Shown here in pieces: positions 44,991 to 54,070 of a stretch of 64,000 bases of DNA. The first letter of the stretch is position 1; each line of letters starts with the position of its first letter. Made by a program: the position numbers and the translations under genes. Origin of the DNA: Atlantibacter hermannii (GTDB lineage: Bacteria > Pseudomonadota > Gammaproteobacteria > Enterobacterales > Enterobacteriaceae); contig LR134136.1 in NCBI GenBank assembly GCA_900635495.1, positions 3,038,001 to 3,102,000 of the forward strand. The letters are read 5' to 3'. The notes beneath the pieces are model-generated. The model worked only from the letters and a program-made list of their open reading frames with translations, was not told the origin of the DNA and did no database searches.

Positions 44991-45956
44991 ATGGCGAAAT
45001 CTCATGCGAAATGGCGTAAAGCCAAAAAAATTCTTACCTGGGTGTTTTTTATTGCCGTAACGGTGCTGTTGGTACTGTATGCGCGCAACGTTGACTGGGA
45101 AGAGGTGTGGAAAGTTATCCGTAACTATAACCACACCGCGCTGCTAACTGCGATGGGGCTGGTGATTGTCAGCTACCTCGTTTATGGCTGCTACGACCTG
45201 CTCGGGCGGCTCTACTGCGGCCATAAGCTGGCGAAGCGCCAGGTTATGCTGGTGTCGTTTATCTGTTATGCCTTTAACCTGACGCTCAGCACCTGGGTCG
45301 GCGGTATTGGGATGCGCTACCGGCTTTATTCCCGGCTTGGGCTGCCCAGCGCCACCATTACGCGCATTTTTTCGCTGAGTATCACCACCAACTGGCTGGG
45401 CTATGTCCTGCTGGGCGGGGTGATCTTCAGTATCGGCGTGGTGGAGCTGCCGTCACACTGGTATATCGAAGACAATACGTTGCGCATTATCGGTGCGGTA
45501 TTGCTGGTGCTCAGCGCTTTCTACCTCTGGGCCTGCGCCTTTGCCAAACGGCGGCATATCACCATTAAAGGGCAGAAGCTGGTGCTGCCGGGGTGGCGTT
45601 TTGCGCTGATGCAGATGGGTGTGTCCAGCCTCAACTGGATGGCGATGGGCGCCATTATCTGGATCCTGCTCGGCCAGGATATTAATTATTTCTTCGTATT
45701 AGGGGTTTTACTGGTGAGCAGCATCGCCGGGGCGATTGTTCATATCCCTGCGGGCATTGGGGTGCTGGAAGCGGTGTTTATCGCGTTGTTAGCGGGCGAG
45801 CACACCAGCCAGGGGAAAATTATCGCCGCCCTGCTCGCCTATCGCGTGCTCTACTTCTTCATCCCGCTGTTGCTGGCGCTGATTGGTTATCTGTGGCTGG
45901 AGAGCCGCGCCAAAAAAATGCGCGCCAAAAACGAGCAGAAGATGGGGATGAGTTGA
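44991..45956 (+). CDS. ybhN: YbhN, lysylphosphatidylglycerol synthetase-like membrane protein
   Basis: A 321-residue integral membrane protein with about eight helices, of the UPF0104/LPG-synthase transmembrane family (318 in E. coli). Conserved patches are AFNLTLSTWVGGIGMRYRLY and GAIVHIPAGIGVLEAVFIAL. It starts 9 bp after clsB and forms the ybhP-clsB-ybhN operon. The biochemical role is unproven; a link to cardiolipin or phospholipid handling is inferred from the operon. Confidence 0.92.
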   Translation: MAKSHAKWRKAKKILTWVFFIAVTVLLVLYARNVDWEEVWKVIRNYNHTALLTAMGLVIVSYLVYGCYDLLGRLYCGHKLAKRQVMLVSFICYAFNLTLSTWVGGIGMRYRLYSRLGLPSATITRIFSLSITTNWLGYVLLGGVIFSIGVVELPSHWYIEDNTLRIIGAVLLVLSAFYLWACAFAKRRHITIKGQKLVLPGWRFALMQMGVSSLNWMAMGAIIWILLGQDINYFFVLGVLLVSSIAGAIVHIPAGIGVLEAVFIALLAGEHTSQGKIIAALLAYRVLYFFIPLLLALIGYLWLESRAKKMRAKNEQKMGMS

Positions 45957-46057
45957 CGTTGCCCTGTTCTCCGGCGCCACGCCGTCTGGTTTCAACAGCC
46001 TTCTCACTCACTGCTCCACGGCTGGTCCTGCAGCAGTGAGTGAGGCAGAGCTGCGGA

Positions 46058-47083
46058 TCACCGAAATTTAACAGTGATCGCAGCTGATGCAGTAAAGTTT
46101 CCCGCCTGAGGCGTTTTCCCCGTGAGATTGATCGGCGAACTGAGAATATCCACAGAACCCGCCTGATTTGTCATTCCCTGGGTGAGATCGACTGGCATAG
46201 GCAATTCGCCGGTATTTACAGGTAACACGTTGCCATTGCCATCTTTTATCTGAATGCCGACATCGCTATTACTGGTGGCCAGCGCCTCAGGATATCCTGG
46301 GGCGGTGTCGCCCGATAAGGTCATACTTAACGTAATCCCCTCAGAAATATTCTGGCATACATACCCGATGGTGGTCCGCGTTTCATTAAAGCCCTAAGGC
46401 TTTTGCCCTTTTTGCCTGAATGTATTCGCAATAATCGTCCCGTAATCGACCGAAACGATCCCTCCGGCGTTGAGTTCACAACTTTGCGGAACGGTAATAG
46501 TCCCTGATATATAGACCCGGGACATTGGCTCCGGAGAATATTGCCCTTCCCGTACAGTGCCGAAGATCGCTGCAACAGGTGTAGCAGGTATGATCATTTT
46601 TCCTTTAAAAGGCTTGCTGATTCTAAAAACCAACGATCCATTTCCCCCTGTTGAAAACACGCTCACTGAGCAGCCGCGATGCGAATTTTTATTCCAGACA
46701 TCCGTAAAAGGGACAGCAAGGTCTTCTGAATAATTTGCTACATGGATCATAACAGCCAGTTGCAACGATTCGTTCAGCACTACAAATGTGTTGTTACCTA
46801 TTTTTTCGCTGGCCATTAAATAGTCAGCTTTATAGAAGTTACCCAGCGTAGCCTGATCTGTATCGTCGCAGTCACATTGTGCGCTGTATTGAAAAGAGCT
46901 CCCGCCGAAAGGGATCCGTTTTGTCCTGCCCACGACATTATCCATCGCGTCAATCGTTGTGGTTGCGTCCGCAGTAAACGTCGCAGGACCATTTTTGGGC
47001 AAACAATACCCTGTCGCGGCTCCGGCTGTAGACGCCATCATCAGGGCACCCAGTATGAGTGCTAATAGGTAAAATTTTTTCAT
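46058..47083 (-). pseudogene. Fimbrial tip adhesin-like protein with in-frame amber codon
   Basis: The sequence reads as one continuous frame of 341 residues broken only by a TAG at codon 230 (46394-46396). The start MKKFYLLALILGALMMASTA is a signal peptide. The N-terminal half is cysteine-containing and unlike pilins (a lectin or adhesin-like region). The C-terminal half has pilin-domain features (TVPQSCELNAGGIVSVDYGT, GYVCQNISEG, and a final beta-strand ending AAITVKFR). It is the last gene of the fimbrial operon, the usual place of a two-domain adhesin. No frameshift is involved, so this could be a true nonsense mutation or a base miscall. Confidence 0.75.
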
Positions 47084-47100
47084 AAGCTTAACGCCTGCTG

Positions 47101-49611
47101 TCATAGATGGCATACCGCGCTGACCTCCAGCAAATCGCTGTTTTGCGGTATCGGTTTCGGTAAAGTAAGCGCCGCGGTGCAATGTTGAGAGGGAAGATTG
47201 CCCCATTTTGCTTCAACGGTAATGGCTCCTTTCACACCCGATAAATAAACCACGCCCATTTCATCAACGATGCCCTCAACGCCGTCATCAGAGTCAGAAG
47301 AAACCATTGCGCCAAACGGAACAACTTCCCCATTGCTTTTTTTCAGCGTCGCTAAAACGCGATGGCCGGTTCTGGCATCAAAATGGATTTCCACCAGCGC
47401 GCCCTGATTAGGTATTCGCGTTTCAATGGTATTTTTGGCATCGGTACCGTTGGGTAAAGAGAGGGTATCAAGCTCGATTTCATTGCGCTGATAAGGTGAC
47501 AACCAGGGAATAACTGCATATCCAAACATATCCGTCGATACACCTGGTTGGTTTTTAAAATGAATGTGTTTCGCGCCATTAGCATCGATCAGTGCGAAAG
47601 AATCGCCTAAGGACTGCGACAATGTCACGCCATGAGGATGGAAGACTATCCCGCCTGAGGCACCATAATTCCACCGGTGCCCCTCCTGACTTTGGTAATA
47701 GCCAAGGTTGAGATTCGCATACTGGGTCTTATAGCCCAGATCGATGTTGCCATCATAAAACCGATCGTCATGACCTTCTGTCTGGCTGATATTTTGTTGA
47801 ACGGTATAACTCAGGCTCTGATCGGCTAACGCAGTCCCGGAAAGGCCCGTTTGTAAGCGGGCATCGCCTTTCTGGCTACGGGTGTAATTGGTTGTTGCCC
47901 AACTGTGCGGTAACCATTTATCGAGCGGAACGCTAATACCCAGTGCAACCTGGCGATCATTATCATCCTGATACTGATTCCAGTTTAAGGAAAGATTCAC
48001 CGAGACCCCTTTAATATCGACGGCATAACCTGCCGACAAGTTGCGTTCTGTATCGTTACTTCGCCAAAAATTACGCTGGTAACCATTGACGTAAAACGAG
48101 CCCCTGCGACCTACGGGCTGCGATATATTTATTTGGATTTGACTACGCTTTTGCTGCAAGGACGTATCATCATTATTATTTCGGTTGGTATCCTGAAAGG
48201 TATAAAAGCCTTTTGTTGAATAACGATAACCCGCCAGAGTTAGTGCTGTTCCCGTAGCGTCAAAACTTTTGGAATATTGAAAACGAAAGGAACGACCTGC
48301 GCTGGAATCACCATTTTGTAATTCGCTTTTAGCTTCCGTCATATCTAATGACACAGCGCCCCAGTCACCCGCAGCCATACCAATACCGATTATCTGCGAC
48401 AAATAGTTTTCCGCACCGATGGCACCGCCATAAAGAGTAAATTGATTATTCAGGCCATAAATGAGCGCCCCTTCAGCAAAATTCGGCGTCGCATCATCGG
48501 GCCTGTCGGAACGATATTTACCGCCTGTGAGACTGTATTGCCACTGGCCTGCTCGCTGCATAATCGGGACAGAGGAAAATGGCTGAACAAAGTGCCGCTC
48601 CTGACCATTAGCTTCTTTGATTGTCACATCTAAATCACCGCTACGGGATGTGGGATAAAGATCGTTAATTTCAAACGCGCCAGGGGGCACCGTAGTTCGG
48701 TAGATCACATAGCCATTTTGACGTACGGTCACTTCAGCATTGCTGTTTGCAATCCCTCTAATAGTGGGTGCAAACCCTTTCAGGCTATCAGGTAGCATAT
48801 TATTATCACTACTAAGCTGTACCCCCTGGAACTTAACGCTATCAAACAGCGTGGATGAGGTATAACTCTCCCCAACCAGAAACTGAGAATAAAGGGATTT
48901 GATGTCTCGCTGTAGATAGTTATAAACAGAATCCCACTGCGATGATGCACCCTCTTGCTGCCACGTGGAATAATTTCTCAAGCGCCACGGGCCCATATTC
49001 AGTCCATTCTGCAAATTGAGATATTGCGAAGCTGCCTGCTCTCCCTGAGCTGTTCCACCAGAATAGGTATAATTAGTAAATAATGCGTTAAGGCCATCAT
49101 CCCAGTAACGGGGATCAATATAATCATGCGGTAATTTTTTGAGCGAAGCCTGAGGAATACTGATATCCAGGCGCATCTGAGTTTTATTTAACGTAACAGA
49201 TGCCGCAGGGATATAGTGACCGAGGTCCATTATCGGATCATTATTATCCAGCGCAGCCAGTGAGGGAATATGACCGACTTCAACCCCTAAATCATTAAGC
49301 ATTTCTTTGGTTAAAACCGGAACTGTTTTGCCTGCGGAAACTTCAATAAAACTGATCTCTTTTGAGAACTTTTCTTGCCCGTTCAACCAGACATCCAGAT
49401 GATACTTGCCGGCAGGCAACTGATTTTGATACCGAAAAATTTCGAGATTTACCGAGCGCGCCTCTTTATTGCCTTGCTCGAGCAACATAGGGTCAAAATA
49501 AATATCATCATCCGCTAGCCCTGATCGGGAATAGCAAAGTGCAAACAACACGCTCAATGAAAGTAAAACGCATGGCGTCCTCCTCCTTTTAAACAGATGT
49601 GTTTGCATCAT
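47101..49611 (-). CDS. Fimbrial outer-membrane usher
   Basis: An 836-residue usher of the FimD/PapC family, normal in length and intact. It has a signal peptide ending SGLADDD, an N-terminal chaperone-binding domain, a beta-barrel with a plug (TVRQNGYVIYRTTVPPGAFE, then INDLYPTSRSGDLDVTIKEA, the usher signature), and two C-terminal domains ending with a cysteine pair (QHCTAALTL, SAVCHL). It secretes and assembles the subunits. The first two codons are both ATG; the second (49608) has the better ribosome binding site spacing. It lies 13 bp after the chaperone gene. Confidence 0.92.
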   Translation of the reverse strand: MMQTHLFKRRRTPCVLLSLSVLFALCYSRSGLADDDIYFDPMLLEQGNKEARSVNLEIFRYQNQLPAGKYHLDVWLNGQEKFSKEISFIEVSAGKTVPVLTKEMLNDLGVEVGHIPSLAALDNNDPIMDLGHYIPAASVTLNKTQMRLDISIPQASLKKLPHDYIDPRYWDDGLNALFTNYTYSGGTAQGEQAASQYLNLQNGLNMGPWRLRNYSTWQQEGASSQWDSVYNYLQRDIKSLYSQFLVGESYTSSTLFDSVKFQGVQLSSDNNMLPDSLKGFAPTIRGIANSNAEVTVRQNGYVIYRTTVPPGAFEINDLYPTSRSGDLDVTIKEANGQERHFVQPFSSVPIMQRAGQWQYSLTGGKYRSDRPDDATPNFAEGALIYGLNNQFTLYGGAIGAENYLSQIIGIGMAAGDWGAVSLDMTEAKSELQNGDSSAGRSFRFQYSKSFDATGTALTLAGYRYSTKGFYTFQDTNRNNNDDTSLQQKRSQIQINISQPVGRRGSFYVNGYQRNFWRSNDTERNLSAGYAVDIKGVSVNLSLNWNQYQDDNDRQVALGISVPLDKWLPHSWATTNYTRSQKGDARLQTGLSGTALADQSLSYTVQQNISQTEGHDDRFYDGNIDLGYKTQYANLNLGYYQSQEGHRWNYGASGGIVFHPHGVTLSQSLGDSFALIDANGAKHIHFKNQPGVSTDMFGYAVIPWLSPYQRNEIELDTLSLPNGTDAKNTIETRIPNQGALVEIHFDARTGHRVLATLKKSNGEVVPFGAMVSSDSDDGVEGIVDEMGVVYLSGVKGAITVEAKWGNLPSQHCTAALTLPKPIPQNSDLLEVSAVCHL

Positions 49612-49624
49612 GTTCCTGACTTAC

Positions 49625-50338
49625 TCAGAGTTGACGGCTTGCTGGTTCTGACGTACCGCCAAAGTCATCAATTACTTGCCATGTGACGGTATGCGAGCTT
49701 TCTTTCGCATCGAAATTGAATGATTTCTTACTGAACGGCGTCAACGTCTCAGCATCCTTTAACAGAGTGGTTCCAACCTTAAGGCTGCTGAATACAACAT
49801 GCCATGGCGTAGGATTCTCTACTGTCAAAGTATGTTTCGAAAGCGTGAAGCGTAGCTGCTTCCAGGCCGTATCTGCGCCCTCGCTTAAACCAGCCGGGCG
49901 ATAGAATAATTTGATTTTCGATTTGACCACTAACTTCAGAGTATTGACCGCATTTTTATCAGATGAGGGTATAGCGCGAATATTCAAAAAAAAGAGGGAC
50001 TCCCGGTCTGAAGGTAGCGTCTGATTTAACTTATTAATTCTGAGGGTATTTTTTTCCTGAGGTTCGATGCGAAACAAAGGTGGCGTTACCACAAACGGCG
50101 CTCTACCCTTTTCATCACTGTTTTCGACCCATGACTGTAACAGGAATGGACTGGTTGTGCTGTTATTTTGAACGTTAATTGAGGCTTCCTTTGCACTGCC
50201 ATTATAAATCACCCGCGTGCCGCCAATAACAATACCGCCAGCGTTGGCAAAGGAAGTAAAGCAAAGCAACAGGGATAAAAGTAAAGCAGGTGATTTAAAT
50301 AATTTCATTTTGCAAACCATTGATTGCAAGCGACGCAC
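49625..50338 (-). CDS. Fimbrial periplasmic chaperone
   Basis: A 237-residue PapD-like chaperone. After the signal peptide (ending ANAG) the mature protein begins GIVIGGTRVIYNGSAKEASI, with the conserved arginine and the TRVIY strand. KSKIKLFYRP near residue 150 holds the conserved lysine and the family signature. Two Ig-like domains follow. It caps subunits by donor-strand complementation and delivers them to the usher. The GTG at 50338 has GGAG 8 bases upstream; ATG codons at 50320 and 50308 are alternatives. Confidence 0.92.
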   Translation of the reverse strand: MRRLQSMVCKMKLFKSPALLLSLLLCFTSFANAGGIVIGGTRVIYNGSAKEASINVQNNSTTSPFLLQSWVENSDEKGRAPFVVTPPLFRIEPQEKNTLRINKLNQTLPSDRESLFFLNIRAIPSSDKNAVNTLKLVVKSKIKLFYRPAGLSEGADTAWKQLRFTLSKHTLTVENPTPWHVVFSSLKVGTTLLKDAETLTPFSKKSFNFDAKESSHTVTWQVIDDFGGTSEPASRQL

Positions 50339-50399
50339 GCCAATAACTCCAGCATGGTTGCCTGAAAGTTTTAAAAAATAATAATCAGTGCATTGCTAC

Positions 50400-50921
50400 T
50401 TAACGATACACCAGGGTGATATCTGTCGTACTATTGGCATCGCCCGGTTTAACTAATGAGGATGTTGAAATATAATAAGCAGTGAATTTAAGCTCCATTT
50501 CAACATCGGGAATATCATAAACCGTTGGTGATGTTTTATTAATCGGAACAACCGCTCCGTCCTTATCCTTGATGACAATTGCCACACCCTGTGCGCCACC
50601 ATCATTAATTTTCAAATAATCCGGATTAGTCGGTTCGGAAACGCCACTGAGGGCAACGTTAAAACGCAGGATTTCTTCCGTATTCGGACAATTTTTCAAT
50701 TTAATGGTGAAGGGTATCGGTAAACTGGTCACACCCACACTTCCTCCAAACTGAGAAATCGAATAGGAACCTAAATTAACATTTAATGTAGATGCTTGTG
50801 TGTCAATCTCACAGGACTGATCGGTTATTTTTCCTGAAAAATTGATGACACCATCTGATGCAAAACAAGGCATAATAAAAAGCGATGTTAAGCTAATAAA
50901 TAACGCGACAACGTTTTTCAT
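50400..50921 (-). CDS. Fimbrial major subunit (pilin)
   Basis: A 173-residue type 1-like pilin with signal peptide MKNVVALFISLTSLFIMPCF ending ASDG. It has the disulfide pair in DQSCEID and LKNCPNT, and a C-terminal beta-zipper strand ending TTDITLVYR with the penultimate tyrosine. It is the first gene of the operon, as expected for the main shaft subunit. The ATG at 50921 follows GGAAGTGCT. The DNA is AT-richer than in flanking core genes, consistent with horizontal acquisition. Confidence 0.9.
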   Translation of the reverse strand: MKNVVALFISLTSLFIMPCFASDGVINFSGKITDQSCEIDTQASTLNVNLGSYSISQFGGSVGVTSLPIPFTIKLKNCPNTEEILRFNVALSGVSEPTNPDYLKINDGGAQGVAIVIKDKDGAVVPINKTSPTVYDIPDVEMELKFTAYYISTSSLVKPGDANSTTDITLVYR

Positions 50922-51402
50922 AGCACTTCCTTTCAAAAAAATATGACTATATTGAGGTCTTCATGTTCCCTGACTTCATGTGGTAAATTATATTCTTTAT
51001 GAGATCACTTAACAACGCATGAAAAATAAGCACCAAAAAACAGAAAGCAAAAAAATCCATATCGCAATAAAATGACACCCTTAAAATTCAATAAGTTATA
51101 ACCAAACTGTCCATCCGCGCTTTCAGATTACATTTATTAACTAGATATTTTATTCATATTAAAAAAGCAGCACCCAATAAAACCTATCATTATTTATTAT
51201 CAATTTAATAATTTTTAAAAATGAAATCACTTTTATTTTAACAGAGTGTTAAAGTCAACCATCATAAATCTGCCTACAAACTTTAATGTTAGAGATAAAC
51301 ATTACATTAAAGCTAACAAATTAAGTTACGCTAATGTTAAGTAAATTTTTTAGAATAACAATTATGAAAACAAAGTTCGCTTAAAGAAAGTTGTTTTACG
51401 CT
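50922..51402 (-). promoter_or_regulatory. AT-rich region upstream of the fimbrial operon
   Basis: This 481-bp non-coding stretch is strikingly AT-rich compared with its surroundings. It must hold the fimbrial promoter. A perfect 9-bp inverted repeat, CTTTAATGT (51281-51289) and ACATTAAAG (51304-51312), and a direct repeat TAATGTTA (51284-51291 and 51332-51339) are possible regulator sites. No long inverted repeats of a phase-variable switch and no recombinase gene were seen. The IS element is inserted at its distal end. Confidence 0.55.
51399..51402. repeat. Target site duplication, left (CGCT)
   Basis: CGCT immediately precedes the IS left terminus and is repeated directly after the right terminus (52624-52627). 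A 4-bp duplication is typical of the IS407 group of the IS3 family. Confidence 0.85.
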
Positions 51403-51431
51403 TGACCTGCCCCCAGGATTAGATACAACCT

Positions 51432-52256
51432 TCAGTTAGTAATGTCGGTTGGTTTTTCTTCATATTTCCTGTTTCGCCAGTCCGTTGCGAATTCAGCTGG
51501 TGTCTGGTAATCCAGCGATGAATGGGGACGGCACTCGTTATAATCCTGCCGCCAGTCATTAATCGTTTTCCGGGCATGAAGAATATCGCTGAACCAGTGT
51601 TCATTCAGACACTCATCGCGAAAGCGTCCGTTAAAACTCTCAATAAATCCGTTCTGCGTTGGCTTACCTGGCTGGACAAGACGTAGTTCCACACCATGCT
51701 CAAAGGCCCATTGATCGAGCGCGCGGCAGGTAAATTCCGGGCCTTGATCGGTTCTTATTGTCGCCGGATAGCCCCTAAACAGCGCGATGCTGTCCAGAAT
51801 ACGCGTGACCTGAACGCCTGAAATACCGAAAGCAGTGGTGATCGTCAGACACTCCTTCGTGAAATCATCCACACAGGTCAGGCACTTGATCCTCCGGCCG
51901 TTGGCCAGTGCGTCCATAACGAAATCCATCGACCATGTCAGGTTCGGCGCATCCGGGCGCAGAAGCGGAAACCGTTCGGTTGCCAGCCCTTTACGGCGTC
52001 GTCTGCGTTTTACGCTCAGTCCATTAAGGTGGTAAATACGGTATACCCGCTTGTGATTGACGCGAAGGCCCTCCCGACGCAGCAGCTGCCAGATGCGGCG
52101 GTAGCCAAAACGCCTGCGCTCCAGTGCCAGCTCAGTGATGCGCCCTGATAAAAGCGCATCAGCTGCCGGACGCTGAGCCTCATAGCGGCAGGTCGACAGA
52201 GACAAACCTGTAAGCCTGCAGGCACGACGTTGCGACAGACCGGTCGCATCACACAT
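51432..52256 (-). CDS. IS3-family transposase OrfB
   Basis: A 274-residue DDE transposase subunit with an HTH_21 domain (RRFGYRRIWQLLRREGLRVN) and an integrase core carrying the acidic residues in WSMDFVMD, TIRTDQGPEFTC and NGFIESFNGRFRDECLNEHW, the D-D-35-E pattern. The open frame extends upstream to about 52300 without a stop. OrfB is probably made mainly as an OrfAB fusion by -1 frameshifting near the AAAG at the orfA end. The ATG at 52256 is the first start in frame. Confidence 0.92.
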   Translation of the reverse strand: MCDATGLSQRRACRLTGLSLSTCRYEAQRPAADALLSGRITELALERRRFGYRRIWQLLRREGLRVNHKRVYRIYHLNGLSVKRRRRRKGLATERFPLLRPDAPNLTWSMDFVMDALANGRRIKCLTCVDDFTKECLTITTAFGISGVQVTRILDSIALFRGYPATIRTDQGPEFTCRALDQWAFEHGVELRLVQPGKPTQNGFIESFNGRFRDECLNEHWFSDILHARKTINDWRQDYNECRPHSSLDYQTPAEFATDWRNRKYEEKPTDITN

Positions 52257-52288
52257 AAACTCAACGGCTTCCCGCTTCTGGCCTGTCG

Positions 52289-52552
52289 TCAGTACTTTCG
52301 CCCCAGAGCCACCTGAAGTGCCTCCTTATCCAGCATGGCTTCGGCAAGTAGCTTCTTGAGGCGGGCGTTCTCCTCTTCAAGAGATTTAAGCCGCTTAACC
52401 TCGGGCACCTCCATACCGCCATACTTCTTGCGCCAGGTGTAAAAGGTGGCATCTGAAATGGCGTGCTTACGGCAGAGCTCGCGGGCAGAAACTCCGGCTT
52501 CCGCTTCGCGGAGAATACTGATGATCTGTTCGTCGGAAAAACGCTTCTTCAT
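52289..52552 (-). CDS. IS3-family transposase OrfA
   Basis: An 87-residue helix-turn-helix protein, MKKRFSDEQIISILREAEAG, with the HTH in ARELCRKHAISDATFYTWRK and a leucine-zipper-like C-terminus (LKSLEEENARLKKLLAEAML). It binds the IS ends and regulates transposition. It overlaps the open OrfB frame, in the -1 relation usual for this family. Confidence 0.93.
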   Translation of the reverse strand: MKKRFSDEQIISILREAEAGVSARELCRKHAISDATFYTWRKKYGGMEVPEVKRLKSLEEENARLKKLLAEAMLDKEALQVALGRKY

Positions 52553-52623
52553 GGGGATGTCCTCATGTGGCTTATGAAGACATTACTAACATCGGGGTGT
52601 ATTAATCAACGGGGAGCAGGTCA

Positions 52624-52627
52624 CGCT
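52624..52627. repeat. Target site duplication, right (CGCT)
   Basis: This is a direct copy of the CGCT at 51399-51402. The original joined target would have read TTTACGCTCACTG. Confidence 0.85.
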
Positions 52628-52824
52628 CACTGTATATCCGGCAGGAGGAAATTATTATTCTCTCTTCGCGACTGACCACGAATGTGTGAGCTGTATAGCA
52701 GCCGCGTAAAAGATATCATTTAGCCTCGTGTTTATATCCGAGGCCAACGAAATAAAGAGCAACGCAGGTTGATAAAACGCCTGCGATAACCTCTCTGGAT
52801 GAGGCTATCGCAGACAGAAGCCCC

Positions 52825-53535
52825 TTACCGACGGTTACCAAAGATACGTAACAGCATCAGGAACAGGTTAATGAAGTCCAGATACAGCGTTAACGCGCCG
52901 AGAATGGAATATTTACGCAGGTTCTCACGGTGGGAAACATCAATCTGTTGACCAATGTTTTTCAGTTTCTGGGTGTCGTAGGCGGTTAATCCGACAAACA
53001 CAATGACGCCAATGTAGGTCACTACCCACATCAATGCTTCACTCTTCAACCAGAAATTCACCAGCGAGGCGATGATAATGCCGATCAGCGCCATAAACAG
53101 CATATTGCCAAAACCGCTCAGATCGCGCTTGGTGGTATAGCCGTAAAGACTCATCACGCCAAACATCCCGCCGGCTACCACGAAGGTGCTGGCAATGGAG
53201 CTTGAGGTATAGACAAGGAAGATACTGGCCATGGTAAGGCCGGTAAGCGCCGAATAGAGCATAAACAGCGTGGTCGCCAGCGCGCCGCTCATCTTATGCA
53301 CTAAACCGGAGAGAATAAACACCAGAGCGAGCTGGGCGATAATCAGACCAAAGAACGTAATCTGACTCTGGAAAACAAACATCATTACCGCCGGGGTGTT
53401 GGCGGCGTACCAGGCGATAAACGAGGTAAGCAACAACCCGCAGGTCATCCAGCCATAAACCTGCGCCATATAGGTTTGTAGACCGCTGCGGGTTTGTTGA
53501 ACGATGGTTTGTTCGGGACGTTCGAATCTATCCAT
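52825..53535 (-). CDS. ybhL: BAX inhibitor-1 family inner-membrane protein YbhL
   Basis: A 236-residue protein with seven hydrophobic segments, matching E. coli YbhL (234). It contains the family motifs GLQTYMAQVYGWMTCGLLLT and VFVGLTAYDTQKLKNIGQQI, and ends LDFINLFLMLLRIFGNRR. Bacterial members of this family form pH-sensitive calcium leak channels. It is preceded by the moa operon and followed by acquired DNA. Confidence 0.93.
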   Translation of the reverse strand: MDRFERPEQTIVQQTRSGLQTYMAQVYGWMTCGLLLTSFIAWYAANTPAVMMFVFQSQITFFGLIIAQLALVFILSGLVHKMSGALATTLFMLYSALTGLTMASIFLVYTSSSIASTFVVAGGMFGVMSLYGYTTKRDLSGFGNMLFMALIGIIIASLVNFWLKSEALMWVVTYIGVIVFVGLTAYDTQKLKNIGQQIDVSHRENLRKYSILGALTLYLDFINLFLMLLRIFGNRR

Positions 53536-53616
53536 GATGCCTCCTTTAAGCTAAGAACGAAGTACCGTTGAAAGTCATGTCTTAGCTAAAGGGTAACAGA
53601 TCCTCACAATTACGTC

Positions 53617-54069
53617 TTACCAGCGCTCCGCCGCCTGATGGTCGCTGTCACGGGATTCTACCCAGCGCTCCCCTTCCGGCGTGGCCTCACGCTTCCAGAA
53701 CGGCGCGCGCGTTTTCAGATAATCCATTATAAATTGCGCCGCTTCAAAAGCCTGGCTGCGGTGTGCGCCCGTGACGCCGACAAAAACAATCTCATCACCC
53801 GGCCACAGTTCGCCGATGCGATGAATCACGGAGACGCGCTGTAATGCCCAGCGCTGGCGCGCTTCGGCCACGATTTCCGCCAGTGCTTTTTCGGTCATCC
53901 CGGGATAGTGTTCCAGGGTCATGGCGCTGACGCTCTCGCCAAGGTTGTGGTTACGCACTTTGCCGGTAAAGGTCACCACGGCGCCATCCTCATCACAGGA
54001 GGCCAGCCACTGGTATTCATCACCAACACTAAAGCCCTCATGTCCAACGCGAATGCGGGTATCCTGCAT
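53617..54069 (-). CDS. moaE: Molybdopterin synthase catalytic subunit MoaE
   Basis: A 150-residue protein, the same length as E. coli MoaE, with the conserved HYPGMTEKAL, VIHRIGELWPGDEIVFVGVT, AHRSQAFEAAQFIMDYLKTR and FWKRE (catalytic lysine). With MoaD it inserts the dithiolene sulfurs into cyclic pyranopterin monophosphate. It is the last gene of moaABCDE, one base after moaD. Confidence 0.96.
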   Translation of the reverse strand: MQDTRIRVGHEGFSVGDEYQWLASCDEDGAVVTFTGKVRNHNLGESVSAMTLEHYPGMTEKALAEIVAEARQRWALQRVSVIHRIGELWPGDEIVFVGVTGAHRSQAFEAAQFIMDYLKTRAPFWKREATPEGERWVESRDSDHQAAERW

Positions 54070-54070
54070 A

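Larger units (their letters stand above)
51403..52623 (-). mobile_element. IS3-family (IS407 group) insertion sequence, complete
   Basis: A 1221-bp element bounded by imperfect terminal inverted repeats beginning TGACCTGCCCCC (left) and TGACCTGCTCCC (right, reverse complement), flanked by CGCT duplications. It holds two overlapping transposase frames, orfA and orfB, on the minus strand. Length, IR start TGACC, protein type and 4-bp duplication all point to the IS407 group. Complete ends and intact frames suggest a recent insertion. Confidence 0.93.

Noticed and set aside
50922..51402. Fim-type invertible promoter switch
   Set aside because: No long flanking inverted repeats and no fimB/fimE-like recombinase gene could be seen; the 9-bp inverted repeat is too short and close.
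51432..52552. Retron, toxin-antitoxin or defence genes near the IS element
   Set aside because: Only orfA and orfB of the IS are present. No reverse transcriptase, restriction, toxin or effector domains were found here or elsewhere in the window.
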